From G965215055 sp965215055 (GTDB lineage Bacteria; Pseudomonadota; Gammaproteobacteria; UBA4575): 64,000 nt of DNA. The notes under the pieces were generated by a model, which was given only the letters and a program-made list of their open reading frames with translations, searched no databases and was not told the DNA's origin. Shown piece by piece: positions 35,614 through 43,689 of the stretch; position 1 is the first letter of the stretch, and each line of letters starts with the position of its first letter. Location of the stretch: the NCBI GenBank assembly GCA_965215055.1, contig OZ244046.1, positions 248,001 to 312,000 on the forward strand. Direction: 5' to 3'. The position numbers were made by a program, and so were the translations under genes.

Positions 35614-37047
35614 TTAGTCTCCTAACACCCAGACGTCCTTGCCACCGCCACCTTGGCTGGAGTTTACTACAAGACTGCCTTGGCGTAGTGCCACGCGACA
35701 GAAAGCGCCGGGCACAACACGGGTTTCGCGGCCATGTAAGATAAAGGGGCGCAAGTCTACGTGGCGTGGTGCAAGGTGGCCATCAACGAGACAAGGCGCA
35801 CGTGAGAGCGCAAGCACTGGTTGCGAAATGAAATCAGCAGGATTGGCGCGAACCTGTTCAGCATAGGCTGCACGTTCATCAGGTGTCGCATGAGGACCTA
35901 TCAACATCCCGTATCCTCCCGATTCACCCACACGCTTCACCACCAAGTCTTCTAAATTGTCGAGAGTGTACTCAAGGTCTTTCGGTCGCCGACACAGGTA
36001 AGTTTCCACGTTGCCCAGGATTGGTTCTTCACCCAGGTAGTAGCGAATCATGTCAGGCACATAGGCATAAACACTCTTGTCATCAGCGACCCCTGTTCCA
36101 GGCGCATTTGCCAATGCCACGTGTCCAAGCTTATAGGCGTGCAGCAGTCCGGGTACGCCAAGTAGTGAATCCGGACGAAAAGCAAGTGGGTCGAGAAAGT
36201 CATCATCTACTCGTCGATAGATTACGTCCACTCGCCGCAATCCGCTGGTGGTGCGCATGTAGACAAAGCCGTTACTGACAAGCAGGTCACGGCCTTCCAC
36301 CAGTGCCGCATCGATTTCCCGCGCCAGGAACATGTGCTCGTAGAAAGCCGAGTTGTACACTCCTGGCGTGAGCAATGCAATACAAGGATCAGATCGCTCA
36401 CTTGGAGCAAGCTCGCGTAGAGTCTCAAGTAAAACCTGCCCGTAATGCTCTACCTCCTGTACCTGGTAGCTTCGATAGAGGCGCCGCAAGCTTTTCTTCA
36501 CCGCCTTGCGATTTGCAATCATGTAGGACACGCCGGAGGGTACTCGCAGGTTATCCTCAAGTACACGAAAACCATCACACGTGCGCACAATATCGGTACC
36601 GCAGATAGCTACCCACGTGCCATAAGGCACAGAAACACCGTGCATCTCGATGCGGTATTGCGGGCATCCGCGCACCATATCGGGAGGAATCACGCCGTCC
36701 GTAATGATGCGGGCATCACTGTAGACGTCGTTCAGAAAGTGGTTTAGGGCACTGAGGCGTTGAGTCAGGCCTGTCTGAAGTTGCTGCCACTCGGTGCCTG
36801 AGAGAATTCGAGGCACACAGTCAATGGGGATAATGCGCTCATCTGCCTCATCATCCTCATAGACGTTAAACGTGATACCTTCGTTCAGGAACGAGCGTGT
36901 GACCTGCTCTTGTATGATACTGAACTCGTCTGCGGAGAGTTTGTACAGGGCATCATGCAATTTGTGGCAATGTTTATGAGGAATGCCTTCAGAAGAAAAC
37001 ATTTCGTCATAGATTGAGACATCAAAATTGTAAGCGTCAAAATCCAT
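35614..37047 (-). CDS. Circularly permuted type 2 ATP-grasp protein
   Basis: 477 aa. Features of the permuted ATP-grasp family include DVYSDARIITDGVIPPDMV, the ATP-binding block VVKRVGESGGYGMLIGP and C-terminal RHVDLRPFILHG. By homology it is an amide ligase that joins an amino acid or peptide; no substrate is established. First gene of the minus-strand triad at 33.7-37 kb. A 184-bp gap separates it from the divergent outer-membrane barrel gene. Confidence 0.88.
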   Translation of the reverse strand: MDFDAYNFDVSIYDEMFSSEGIPHKHCHKLHDALYKLSADEFSIIQEQVTRSFLNEGITFNVYEDDEADERIIPIDCVPRILSGTEWQQLQTGLTQRLSALNHFLNDVYSDARIITDGVIPPDMVRGCPQYRIEMHGVSVPYGTWVAICGTDIVRTCDGFRVLEDNLRVPSGVSYMIANRKAVKKSLRRLYRSYQVQEVEHYGQVLLETLRELAPSERSDPCIALLTPGVYNSAFYEHMFLAREIDAALVEGRDLLVSNGFVYMRTTSGLRRVDVIYRRVDDDFLDPLAFRPDSLLGVPGLLHAYKLGHVALANAPGTGVADDKSVYAYVPDMIRYYLGEEPILGNVETYLCRRPKDLEYTLDNLEDLVVKRVGESGGYGMLIGPHATPDERAAYAEQVRANPADFISQPVLALSRAPCLVDGHLAPRHVDLRPFILHGRETRVVPGAFCRVALRQGSLVVNSSQGGGGKDVWVLGD

Positions 37048-37231
37048 GAGGCTTCGTGAGGAAAGAGACTATTCCTGAGTAAATTTATACTGTTGTTGTT
37101 AATGTAGCATAAGAATTATAATGCTTGTCTCCTACTTTTGGCTTTTGGCAAACTGGTCTTTGCCAGCGCTGCGCTCATGTGTTAGTTTATTGGCTTATCA
37201 GCCCATCAAGTCGATCTGAAAAGGTATTGGA

Positions 37232-38089
37232 ATGCACTCTTTACCGGATAAGTTACGCACCATTGGCACCGTACTGTGGCTTTGTGCCGTGTTTGGTATG
37301 GCGGGTAAGGGTATGGCTGAAGAACCGCAACGGTCCGCATGGTATATGAGCGCGGGCATCGGGGTGAACTGGGCTTCCGACATGAAGCAAGCAGGCCGGA
37401 ATCGGGACGCTATCTGTTATCCGGAATATGATTGCTCTGAACTCCCTGGCGGAGTGCCTGAAGGCTATCGTTGGAAATACGACCTCGATTCGGACAGTGG
37501 TACCGCGTTCGAGATTTCAATTGGCCGCCGCATATTTGATCGTATGCGCCTGGAACTGTCAGTCGCCCAGCGCAAAAATGACATTGACCAGGAGTTCACC
37601 AGCATCAGCTACCTGGACGGATCTGCCCCTACACTTACCGGTGAGGAGTTCAGTACCACGACAGCAGTTGATGATCTTACAACCCGCACACTGTCGCTTA
37701 ACGTCTATTATGATTTCCCGCTTGCAGAGAGCCCCATTACGCCTTACTTGGGCGCCGGACTAGGCCTTTCTTTTGTCAAGGTATCTGGACTATATTATAA
37801 CGCTGAATATCCGGAAAACCTTAAGTGCAACGGCAAAAGCTGTAATGTTCGGCAAGATGTCAGTCTGCATGATACTGCTTTTTCCAAACACCTCTACGCC
37901 GGTGCCGATTACAGTTTGAATGACAGGTTTCTGCTTGGCCTGAAACTGTCCTATACCATGGTGGACGATGTTAGTGACACAGGTAGCTATTCAACGCAAC
38001 CAATTCCCGGCGTGACCAGCCGCACTGAAATCAGCGATATGGACCACTGGTCACTGACGCTTGGCTTAAAGTATCTATTCGGCAACTGA
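37232..38089 (+). CDS. Outer-membrane beta-barrel protein
   Basis: 285 aa. Signal peptide (hydrophobic LWLCAVFGMAGKGMAEE, cleavage near AMAEE) then about eight predicted amphipathic strands. Strand-like repeats include WYMSAGIGVNWASD, SLNVYYDFPL, PYLGAGLGLSFVKV and SLTLGLKYLFGN with a terminal Asn. The size and GAGLG pattern resemble OmpA-like or OmpW-like small porin-type barrels. Two cysteine pairs (CYPEYDC and CNGKSC) may make extracellular loop disulfides. Function unknown. Confidence 0.7.
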   Translation: MHSLPDKLRTIGTVLWLCAVFGMAGKGMAEEPQRSAWYMSAGIGVNWASDMKQAGRNRDAICYPEYDCSELPGGVPEGYRWKYDLDSDSGTAFEISIGRRIFDRMRLELSVAQRKNDIDQEFTSISYLDGSAPTLTGEEFSTTTAVDDLTTRTLSLNVYYDFPLAESPITPYLGAGLGLSFVKVSGLYYNAEYPENLKCNGKSCNVRQDVSLHDTAFSKHLYAGADYSLNDRFLLGLKLSYTMVDDVSDTGSYSTQPIPGVTSRTEISDMDHWSLTLGLKYLFGN

Positions 38090-38150
38090 CACCACCAAGT
38101 ACCCCGTAATGTTTCAGTTGCTGGGTGATTGGTTATACTAGTGCTGCCTT

Positions 38151-38185
38151 AAAGTATTTGGGAATTATGTAGCAAAATCCGTAAA
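38151..38185 (+). repeat. Left terminal inverted repeat
   Basis: AAAGTATTTG followed by the 21-nt core GGAATT...AATCCG and TAAA. Its reverse complement recurs at 40011-40045 with about five mismatches in roughly 34 positions. Confidence 0.85.
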
Positions 38186-38212
38186 TAAAGAATCAATCAT
38201 AGAAAATTAGTA

Positions 38213-38293
38213 ATGAGTAAAAGAAAAGCGGAAACCATCAGCGTCACGAAACTTCTAAAGATGTTTTCAACCGAGCGCAAAGCTGTTAAATAG
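38213..38293 (+). pseudogene. Transposase N-terminal remnant (IS1595-like)
   Basis: ATG 38213 opens 26 codons ending at TAG 38291-38293. The peptide contains ISVTKLLKMFSTERKAVK, resembling the start of IS1595-family transposases (a hydrophobic-MF-(P/S)-x-E-x-A-V-x-W-L pattern). The stop sits where a Trp (TGG) would be expected and is followed by LASAF. The catalytic part is missing. The frame is the same as that of the downstream methyltransferase. Family assignment is by memory of the motif, so moderate. Confidence 0.45.
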
Positions 38294-38320
38294 CTGGCAA
38301 GCGCATTCCTTACAAGGTAC

Positions 38321-39580
38321 TTGTGTCGTGACCCCCCCCCCCCCCCCCGCTCCAACCTAAAGAGCAGGACGATCTTCACGCGTGACTGCCTGGAAGTCAT
38401 GCGGGGGATGAATGACGAGTGCATTGATCTCATCTACTTAGACCCGCCTTTCAATTCAAACGCAAACTATGCCGCACCGGTAGGAAGTGAAGCGGCGGGT
38501 GCAGAGTTCAAGGATACATGGGGACTGTCGGATATTGATATTGCATGGTACGGAGAGATTGCAGACCAATACCCAGGGCTATATGAACTACTGACTGCTA
38601 CACGCACGATTCACGGCGACAGCATGATGTCGTACCTGATTTACATGGCGATCCGTATCATGGAAATGAAGCGGATTTTGAAGGACACGGGAAACCTCTA
38701 CCTGCACTGTGATCCGACTGCCAGCCATTATCTGAAACTGATGATGGATTCAATCTTTGATAAGGGGAGAATCAGGAATGAAATCATTTGGAGTTACAGG
38801 CGATGGACAGCTACAAGTAAACGGTTGCCCTCCCTGCATGACGTGATTTTCTGTTATGGGTATGCAGATTCTACTTTTAACCAAGTTATGATGCCTAACG
38901 ACAATCCTAACCGTTCACAATACGTCAGCGCAAAAGATGCGTCCGGTAAGACTATCGTAAAGAAGGACAAACATGGAGACCCAATCAAACGCAAGATTCG
39001 TAAAGAAATTGCGGTTGGGGATGTTTGGGATATACCGATAATAAGCCCCAATGCACGCGAGCGTGTTGGTTATCCGACCCAGAAACCTCTTGCGTTACTC
39101 CAACGCATCATCCGCGCATCCAGCAATGTTGGCGATATGGTCATGGATCCATTTTGTGGGTGCGCGACCGCTTGCGTGGCCGCAGAGATCGAACACCGCC
39201 AGTGGCTTGGCATTGATGTTAGCCCAAAAGCATATGACTTGGTAAAAGCAAGATTAGCAAGGGAGGCAAAGGTTGGCGAAGGAGAAATGTTCGGTGATGT
39301 TATCCACCGCACGGACATTCCATCCGACCGCAAGGGAAAGAAGTCAAAGAATATCCGGCATATCCGCTACGGCGAGCAAGAAGGCCGTTGCAGTGGTTGT
39401 TTAGAACACTTCCCGTTTAAGAACATGACTGAAGATCATATCGTGCCAAAGGCAAGAGGCGGGGCAGATGCCGATGACAATATTCAGTTGCTGTGTAACT
39501 GGTGCAACAGCAAGAAAGGTCATAGAATGACGCATGATGAATTAGTTGCAGTCCTGATAGAAGAAGGGGTTAGAAATTGA
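38321..39580 (+). CDS. DNA methyltransferase fused to HNH nuclease domain
   Basis: 419 aa from TTG 38321. Amino-methyltransferase of beta-type order: DPPF at residues 41-44 (LIYLDPPFNSN) precedes the SAM-binding motif DPFCGCATACVAAE near residue 274. DPPF/DPPY enzymes methylate adenine N6 or cytosine N4. A C-terminal HNH domain has CSGC, DHIVPKARGG and LLCNWCNSKKG. The single chain could modify and cut, or the HNH may act elsewhere. Codons 4-9 come from a C17 tract, so frame can switch by slippage. TTG is a weak start; the earliest downstream ATG (38400) would lose part of the N-terminus but keep DPPF. Confidence 0.8.
   Translation: MCRDPPPPPRSNLKSRTIFTRDCLEVMRGMNDECIDLIYLDPPFNSNANYAAPVGSEAAGAEFKDTWGLSDIDIAWYGEIADQYPGLYELLTATRTIHGDSMMSYLIYMAIRIMEMKRILKDTGNLYLHCDPTASHYLKLMMDSIFDKGRIRNEIIWSYRRWTATSKRLPSLHDVIFCYGYADSTFNQVMMPNDNPNRSQYVSAKDASGKTIVKKDKHGDPIKRKIRKEIAVGDVWDIPIISPNARERVGYPTQKPLALLQRIIRASSNVGDMVMDPFCGCATACVAAEIEHRQWLGIDVSPKAYDLVKARLAREAKVGEGEMFGDVIHRTDIPSDRKGKKSKNIRHIRYGEQEGRCSGCLEHFPFKNMTEDHIVPKARGGADADDNIQLLCNWCNSKKGHRMTHDELVAVLIEEGVRN
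38332..38348 (+). repeat. Homopolymeric C17 tract
   Basis: Seventeen consecutive cytosines within the first codons of the methyltransferase reading frame. Tracts of this length are prone to slipped-strand mispairing and are classical phase-variation switches. The exact count may also be a sequencing artefact. Confidence 0.9.
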
Positions 39581-39822
39581 GTACAGTGGATGGAAATGTA
39601 GTAATCACCATCGGGCTTGTGATGGACATTTTTGGTGTAATCATACTATCAAAAGGGCTGATAGTTTCCGAAAATGAAGCAGATGAATTGTCTACTACAT
39701 ACATTGGCCACAGTCCAACATCGAAGAAACTGTTTCTAGTGCAGTCTCGAAATGCCAAAATTGGGCTGATACTGCTGATTGCTGGTCTTATTGTTCAAAT
39801 CATCGGGGTATGGGTGCGTTAG
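39577..39822 (+). CDS. Small two-helix membrane protein (cassette passenger)
   Basis: 81 aa from TTG 39577, overlapping the methyltransferase stop (TTGA), so translation is likely coupled. Two hydrophobic segments (residues about 7-27 and 61-80) flank a polar loop with SENEADELSTTYIGHSPTSKK. No family recognised. It lies inside the inverted-repeat cassette, so it is probably a passenger. GTG 39586 is an alternative start. Confidence 0.5.
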   Translation: MSTVDGNVVITIGLVMDIFGVIILSKGLIVSENEADELSTTYIGHSPTSKKLFLVQSRNAKIGLILLIAGLIVQIIGVWVR

Positions 39823-40031
39823 CAATGTTGGAAAAAAATTGCCAAAAAAATTAATGAAACTGACCGTTCGCCAGTCTCTCTTCAGGATTTCGAGGATGCC
39901 CTAAAAAGCATCTTGCTGAAGCCGATACAGAAAAAATCCTGTTGGGAGAATCGGAAACCGACAATGAAAGAACTAACTGCAGGACTCAAATTGAAGTGGA
40001 AGAAATAACCTTTGCGGATTTTGCTACATAA
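39823..40031 (+). pseudogene. Frameshifted small reading frame at cassette right end
   Basis: Two frames each look protein-like. One contains INETDRSPVSLQDFEDALKS and goes on to a lysine-rich end; the other, from about 39912, reads EADTEKILLGESETDNER and ends ...ITFADFAT, TAA 40029-40031, inside the right repeat. A single frameshift near 39910 would join them into one acidic protein. I do not recognise the family. No good start codon is seen. Confidence 0.35.
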
Positions 40032-40045
40032 TTCCTAAGTATTTA
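40011..40045 (-). repeat. Right terminal inverted repeat
   Basis: Inverted copy of the left repeat; the identical core is at 40015-40035 and the outer part is TAAGTATTTA. Confidence 0.85.
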
Positions 40046-40063
40046 CTCTTGGAAAAAGTGCCT

Positions 40064-40330
40064 TTATGTGGTTTTTATTTTCAATGGAAACCGGTCAGGG
40101 TTTTTAATAATTTCTTTAGTTAAATCCACGTCAATCGCTGGCCAGTAATAATGATCCGAAGATAATTCTTCTACATTTAGTATTGCCTTGACAGGCTGGC
40201 CTTTAAACCAAGGGAAGTCTTCATACGACATAAAGAATTCTTCACTATGTACGAGCAGCCATATTCCGTGTGAAGATATATTCGTAACCTCAATTACTGA
40301 AGTGTCATTCCCAAGCGTTGTTAAGCTCAT
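40064..40330 (-). CDS. DUF2442 domain protein (orphan)
   Basis: 88 aa. The family pattern is EVTNISSHGIWLLVHSEEFF, then YEDFPWFKGQPVKAILNVE and YWPAIDVDLTKE. DUF2442 proteins usually pair with a DUF4160 partner as a predicted toxin-antitoxin-like module, but no such partner is found on either side. It sits immediately outside the mobile cassette's right repeat. Function unknown. Confidence 0.75.
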   Translation of the reverse strand: MSLTTLGNDTSVIEVTNISSHGIWLLVHSEEFFMSYEDFPWFKGQPVKAILNVEELSSDHYYWPAIDVDLTKEIIKNPDRFPLKIKTT

Positions 40331-40597
40331 GGTAATGTTCCTCTATGAGTTTTTCGATGCTTTTAAGTTGCTTTCTCGAATAGCGATAATTTTTTGGAGT
40401 AAGCTAAACTTGCGCCGGTTCAAGCGGCAACCGTATATATTTCTCATTTTTGTATTTTCCATGAAAATATATGAGCTTTGTACTGAGCGCGAACTTGTAA
40501 TGTCATAGGCAGCTACTTGACAGCGTAGCCCCGATTGCGTAACTTGCCTCGCCTTTGATGATAAATACATACTCCGATAGAGTAGACTCTCTGCTAC

Positions 40598-40673
40598 GTC
40601 CCCATCGTCTAGAGGCCTAGGACATCGCCCTTTCACGGCGGCAACGGGGGTTCGAATCCCCCTGGGGACGCCA
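40598..40673 (+). tRNA. tRNA-Glu (TTC)
   Basis: Acceptor GTCCCCA pairs with TGGGGAC. D-arm TCGTCTAGAGGCCTAGGACA, anticodon stem CGCC/GGCG with loop containing TTC, T-arm GGGGGTTCGAATCCCCC, encoded CCA. Typical bacterial tRNA-Glu. Confidence 0.96.
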
Positions 40674-40815
40674 AATCAGTTCTTTCCGTATTCTTTGTGC
40701 ATTGTGAAACTAATTTATATTGATTTTTGATACAGTTAGAGAGTCGCAGTGCAGATTATATGCAGGCGGCTGCTTGATCAAAGAATATACTAGTTTCTTT
40801 ATGTAGGGGGTTGAA

Positions 40816-41430
40816 ATGCAAAACACGCCGAAGAACCAGAACCTGGAGCATCTGGATATGGATGCGTTGAATCATTGGTTTGACGAAAGGCTGGAGCAAA
40901 AGTTGCGTGAACGCGAGGAATCCAAGACCCCGCAATTATCGCTGATCGCTACAAAGGGCACTATGGATATGGCGTACCCACCGTTCATTCTCGCTTCTAC
41001 TGCTGCCGCGCTCGGATGGGAAGTCTCTGTCTTTTTTACTTTTTATGGCCTGAATTTGCTGAAAAAAGACCTTGACCTGGAGATTTCACCCTTGGGTAAC
41101 CCTGCAATGCCAATGAAAATGCCGTTCGGACCGGATTGGTTTCAAAGCGTAGAGTGGAACATACCCAATGCGCTGAGCAGTAATATCCCCGGATTTGAAA
41201 AATTCGCTACTGTGATGATGAAGCAAACACTTAAAAATAAAGGCGTGGCAAGCGTCCAGGAACTGCGCGACCTGTCGATTGAAGCCGACGTGAAGCTCAT
41301 TGCCTGTCAGATGACTGTGGATCTTTTCGGGTATGCAAAAGACGAATTTATTGATGGTATATCGGACTGGGTAGGTGCTGCATCGTTTCTGCCGGCAGCA
41401 CAAAAATCGGATATCTGTTTGTTTATCTAG
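40816..41430 (+). CDS. DsrE2-type sulfur-trafficking protein
   Basis: 204 aa DsrE/F-fold protein. N-terminal acidic/basic helix (FDERLEQKLREREESK) then LIATKGTMDMAYPPFILAST and a hydrophobic stretch AALGWEVSVFFTFYG. The conserved cysteine is in VKLIACQMTVDLFGY and the C-terminal part reads DEFIDGISDWVGAASFLP. DsrE2 proteins are membrane-associated and occur with TusA and rhodanese in sulfur oxidisers as sulfur carriers. Here TusA is not nearby, but it stands next to fccAB, convergent across a shared terminator. Confidence 0.85.
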   Translation: MQNTPKNQNLEHLDMDALNHWFDERLEQKLREREESKTPQLSLIATKGTMDMAYPPFILASTAAALGWEVSVFFTFYGLNLLKKDLDLEISPLGNPAMPMKMPFGPDWFQSVEWNIPNALSSNIPGFEKFATVMMKQTLKNKGVASVQELRDLSIEADVKLIACQMTVDLFGYAKDEFIDGISDWVGAASFLPAAQKSDICLFI

Positions 41431-41510
41431 GGCAGGGGATGCAAGTGCTGTTTTTAGAATCAACTGTTTGGGGCACCTGAAGTTGTTGTCAGGCTACTTG
41501 CCAAATAAAT

Positions 41511-41538
41511 AAAAAGGGGCTTGATAAAAGCCCCTTTT
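41511..41538. terminator. Bidirectional intrinsic terminator
   Basis: AAAAGGGGCTT / AAAGCCCCTTTT around a 4-base GATA-type loop, with A-rich and T-rich flanks. Placed between the convergent dsrE2 (plus) and fccB (minus) genes, it can terminate both. Confidence 0.85.
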
Positions 41539-41566
41539 CTTTGCAGTACACAACAGGGTGGGGCCG

Positions 41567-42853
41567 TTATCCAAACATTTCCGCAGTCATGTTGTTAAAC
41601 CAGCTGTAGGCGTATTGTACTTCTCGCCTGCGGGCTTCCGCAGACGCGTCCATAGGGGTCAGCCCGCCAGCAATTTTTTCAACTTTGGAGCGATCGCCTG
41701 CGAGTTTATATACTGCCACGACAGAGATCCCGTAGTCGGGGGCAATAAGGCTGTAACAGGCATTGGCATACGAGGCAGTTCCGGGTTCTTTGCCGTTCAG
41801 CAAACTGACAACGGCTGCAGCACACACTTTTGCTTCCGTACTGGCTGCGTAGCCTGACTTCGGCAAACCTGTCGCAACGCTTGCATCTCCGATTACATGA
41901 ATGCCTTTGTGCTTCTTGGATTCAAAGGTACCAAGATCAACGGGGCACCAGCCTGAATCATCGGTTAAACCGGCATCATGGGTAATTTGTGCCGCTTTTT
42001 GTGGAGGGATGATATTAGCGACGGCAACTTTATGATCATCGAAATCCGTGCTTACGGTCATATCTTTGGTGTTTACCTTTTTAATTCCCCCACCGGTGTC
42101 TGCTCCGGCAACCCATTCGATCATGTCGCCATACACGTCCTTGTAACCTTGCATAAACAGGCCTTGCTTGGAGAACTTGTCCTTGGCATCAAAGATCAGT
42201 ACTTTTGACTTCGGTTTATGATGTTTCAGATAGTGGGCAATCTGGGCAGCACGCTCGTAGGGCCCCGGCGGACAGCGAAACGGGTTTCCGGGTGGTGCCA
42301 GCACTACCACGCCACCATCATCCATTTCTTCCAGTTGCTTTCGCAGCAGGGCCGTTTGTTTTCCTGCAATCCACGCATGCGGCATGACGTGCGAGGCTTC
42401 CTCATCATAGCCTTCAATTGCACTCCACTTTAATTCAATACCTGGAGATATGACCATTCGGTCGTATTCAAGGGTAGTGCCGCCTGCGGTTGTAACTTTA
42501 TGCGCCTGCGCATCAATTGCCGTGGCTTTATCCCGAACGACCTTGATACCGTGACCGGTAAGCTTGTCATAGCTAAACTTGATGGTAGAAATATCACGGT
42601 CACCACCGATAACCTCATTACTCATGAAGCAGGTGTGGTGGTGTGTGTTGGGTTCCACAAGGGTAACCTCCGTTGTAGGGTCACCTTTGGCTATATACTT
42701 GGCAGCAATCGTACCGCCTACGCCGCCACCAACGACAACGACACGTTTTTTTGCAGCGCCAGCAATATGTGGGAAACCAATTCCGATAGGGCCCGCTGCG
42801 GCAAGAGTACCGCACGTAACTTTTAGAAATTCTCTTCTGCTGTACTTCGACAT
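41567..42853 (-). CDS. fccB: Flavocytochrome c sulfide dehydrogenase, flavoprotein subunit
   Basis: About 428 aa. Tat signal with SRREFLKVTCGTL, then FAD motif VVVVGGGVGGTIAAKYI. Cysteines match the family: the FAD-linked Cys in HHHTCFMSNEVIGG, and redox cysteines in NPFRCPPGPYERA and NACYSLIAPDYGIS. It oxidises sulfide in the periplasm and passes electrons to the haem subunit FccA, encoded directly upstream. The start is ATG 42853 (MSKYSRREF), which gives a normal Tat leader; an ATG six codons earlier is less likely. Confidence 0.94.
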   Translation of the reverse strand: MSKYSRREFLKVTCGTLAAAGPIGIGFPHIAGAAKKRVVVVGGGVGGTIAAKYIAKGDPTTEVTLVEPNTHHHTCFMSNEVIGGDRDISTIKFSYDKLTGHGIKVVRDKATAIDAQAHKVTTAGGTTLEYDRMVISPGIELKWSAIEGYDEEASHVMPHAWIAGKQTALLRKQLEEMDDGGVVVLAPPGNPFRCPPGPYERAAQIAHYLKHHKPKSKVLIFDAKDKFSKQGLFMQGYKDVYGDMIEWVAGADTGGGIKKVNTKDMTVSTDFDDHKVAVANIIPPQKAAQITHDAGLTDDSGWCPVDLGTFESKKHKGIHVIGDASVATGLPKSGYAASTEAKVCAAAVVSLLNGKEPGTASYANACYSLIAPDYGISVVAVYKLAGDRSKVEKIAGGLTPMDASAEARRREVQYAYSWFNNMTAEMFG

Positions 42854-42883
42854 TGTTATTACTCCTGACAAATTAAAGTGGCG

Positions 42884-43564
42884 TTACTTCTGGCTGGCGT
42901 AAAACTGGATCAGTTCGCCAACTGCCTTGTCGCCATGTGCCTCATGAGCTTCTCGCATTTGCTTCTTCATTTTCTTCGGCATGTCTCTGTCGCCACTGGC
43001 AAAATCTGCCATCGTGTATTCAAGATAGGGAATCCACTGTCCTGCCAATACCCCGGCGTCATCTTCGGCTGAACTGCCACCGTCCTCATGGCATTTTTCA
43101 CAATGCTTTTCATGCAATTTTGCACCAGCTTTGGCCTGGGCGGCATCTACGCTTTGTTCCTGTGCTTTGAATGGCAATTCTGCAAAGTGCTTGGCAATTA
43201 CCTTGATTTCTGCTTCTGAGTAACCCTTGGCAATGCGGTTCATTACAGTGGAAGTCCTGGCAAAAAACTCCACGTCTTCAAAGTCCATATCGGACTCAAT
43301 GATTTCTTCAACCTTGTCTTCGTCGTTATCATATTTGTAAGCCAGCATGGCACCGATAATATAAATCTCCGACATGCCGGAAATGGTCGGGGTGGCAGGG
43401 CCTTCACTGATTCCGCCCGACCCGTGACAACCCAGGCATGTATCCGACAGCATGGAGGGGCTTGCCATATCTTCAGCCCATGCGGTATTCAAACAAAATA
43501 GCCCGAATACGCCGCATATAAACACCCACCGTATGAGTCCGTATAACATGACTTTCCTCCGCAA
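42884..43564 (-). CDS. fccA: Flavocytochrome c sulfide dehydrogenase, dihaem cytochrome subunit
   Basis: 226 aa. Signal peptide ending near NTAWAED, then two haem-c motifs, CLGCH and CEKCH, each in a class I cytochrome fold. It accepts electrons from the FccB flavin and passes them to a c-type cytochrome. Second in a minus-strand order tetrahaem-fccA-fccB, 30 bp before fccB. Long acidic/methionine linkers (DNDEDKVEEIIESD) lie between the domains. Confidence 0.92.
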   Translation of the reverse strand: MRRKVMLYGLIRWVFICGVFGLFCLNTAWAEDMASPSMLSDTCLGCHGSGGISEGPATPTISGMSEIYIIGAMLAYKYDNDEDKVEEIIESDMDFEDVEFFARTSTVMNRIAKGYSEAEIKVIAKHFAELPFKAQEQSVDAAQAKAGAKLHEKHCEKCHEDGGSSAEDDAGVLAGQWIPYLEYTMADFASGDRDMPKKMKKQMREAHEAHGDKAVGELIQFYASQK

Positions 43565-43689
43565 AGATGAATTGATTATATTTTTATATATAGCCGCTTG
43601 CTTGTACCTGCCATGCAGCTTGATAGTTATCTTTTATTTATTAATATTAACATAAGTTACGTCCACGTGCCGCAGCCTCCAGGTTGGCT

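Larger units (their letters stand above)
38151..40045. mobile_element. Mobile insertion cassette with inverted terminal repeats
   Basis: About 1.9 kb bounded by near-perfect inverted repeats. A 21-nt core is identical at 38161-38181 and, inverted, at 40015-40035, with imperfect matches outside it. Inside are a stop-interrupted IS1595-like transposase start, a DNA methyltransferase-HNH fusion, a two-helix membrane protein and a frameshifted remnant. No complete transposase is present, so it would need one in trans. No target-site duplication is obvious. Confidence 0.7.

Noticed and set aside
38141..40060. Target-site duplication around the cassette
   Set aside because: Bases outside the left (GTGCTGCCT) and right (CTCTTGGAA) repeats do not match; ends may have decayed or boundaries be slightly off.
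40343..40636. Minus-strand frame upstream of DUF2442 as a toxin partner
   Set aside because: Runs through tRNA-Glu in antisense and shows no DUF4160 or other motif.
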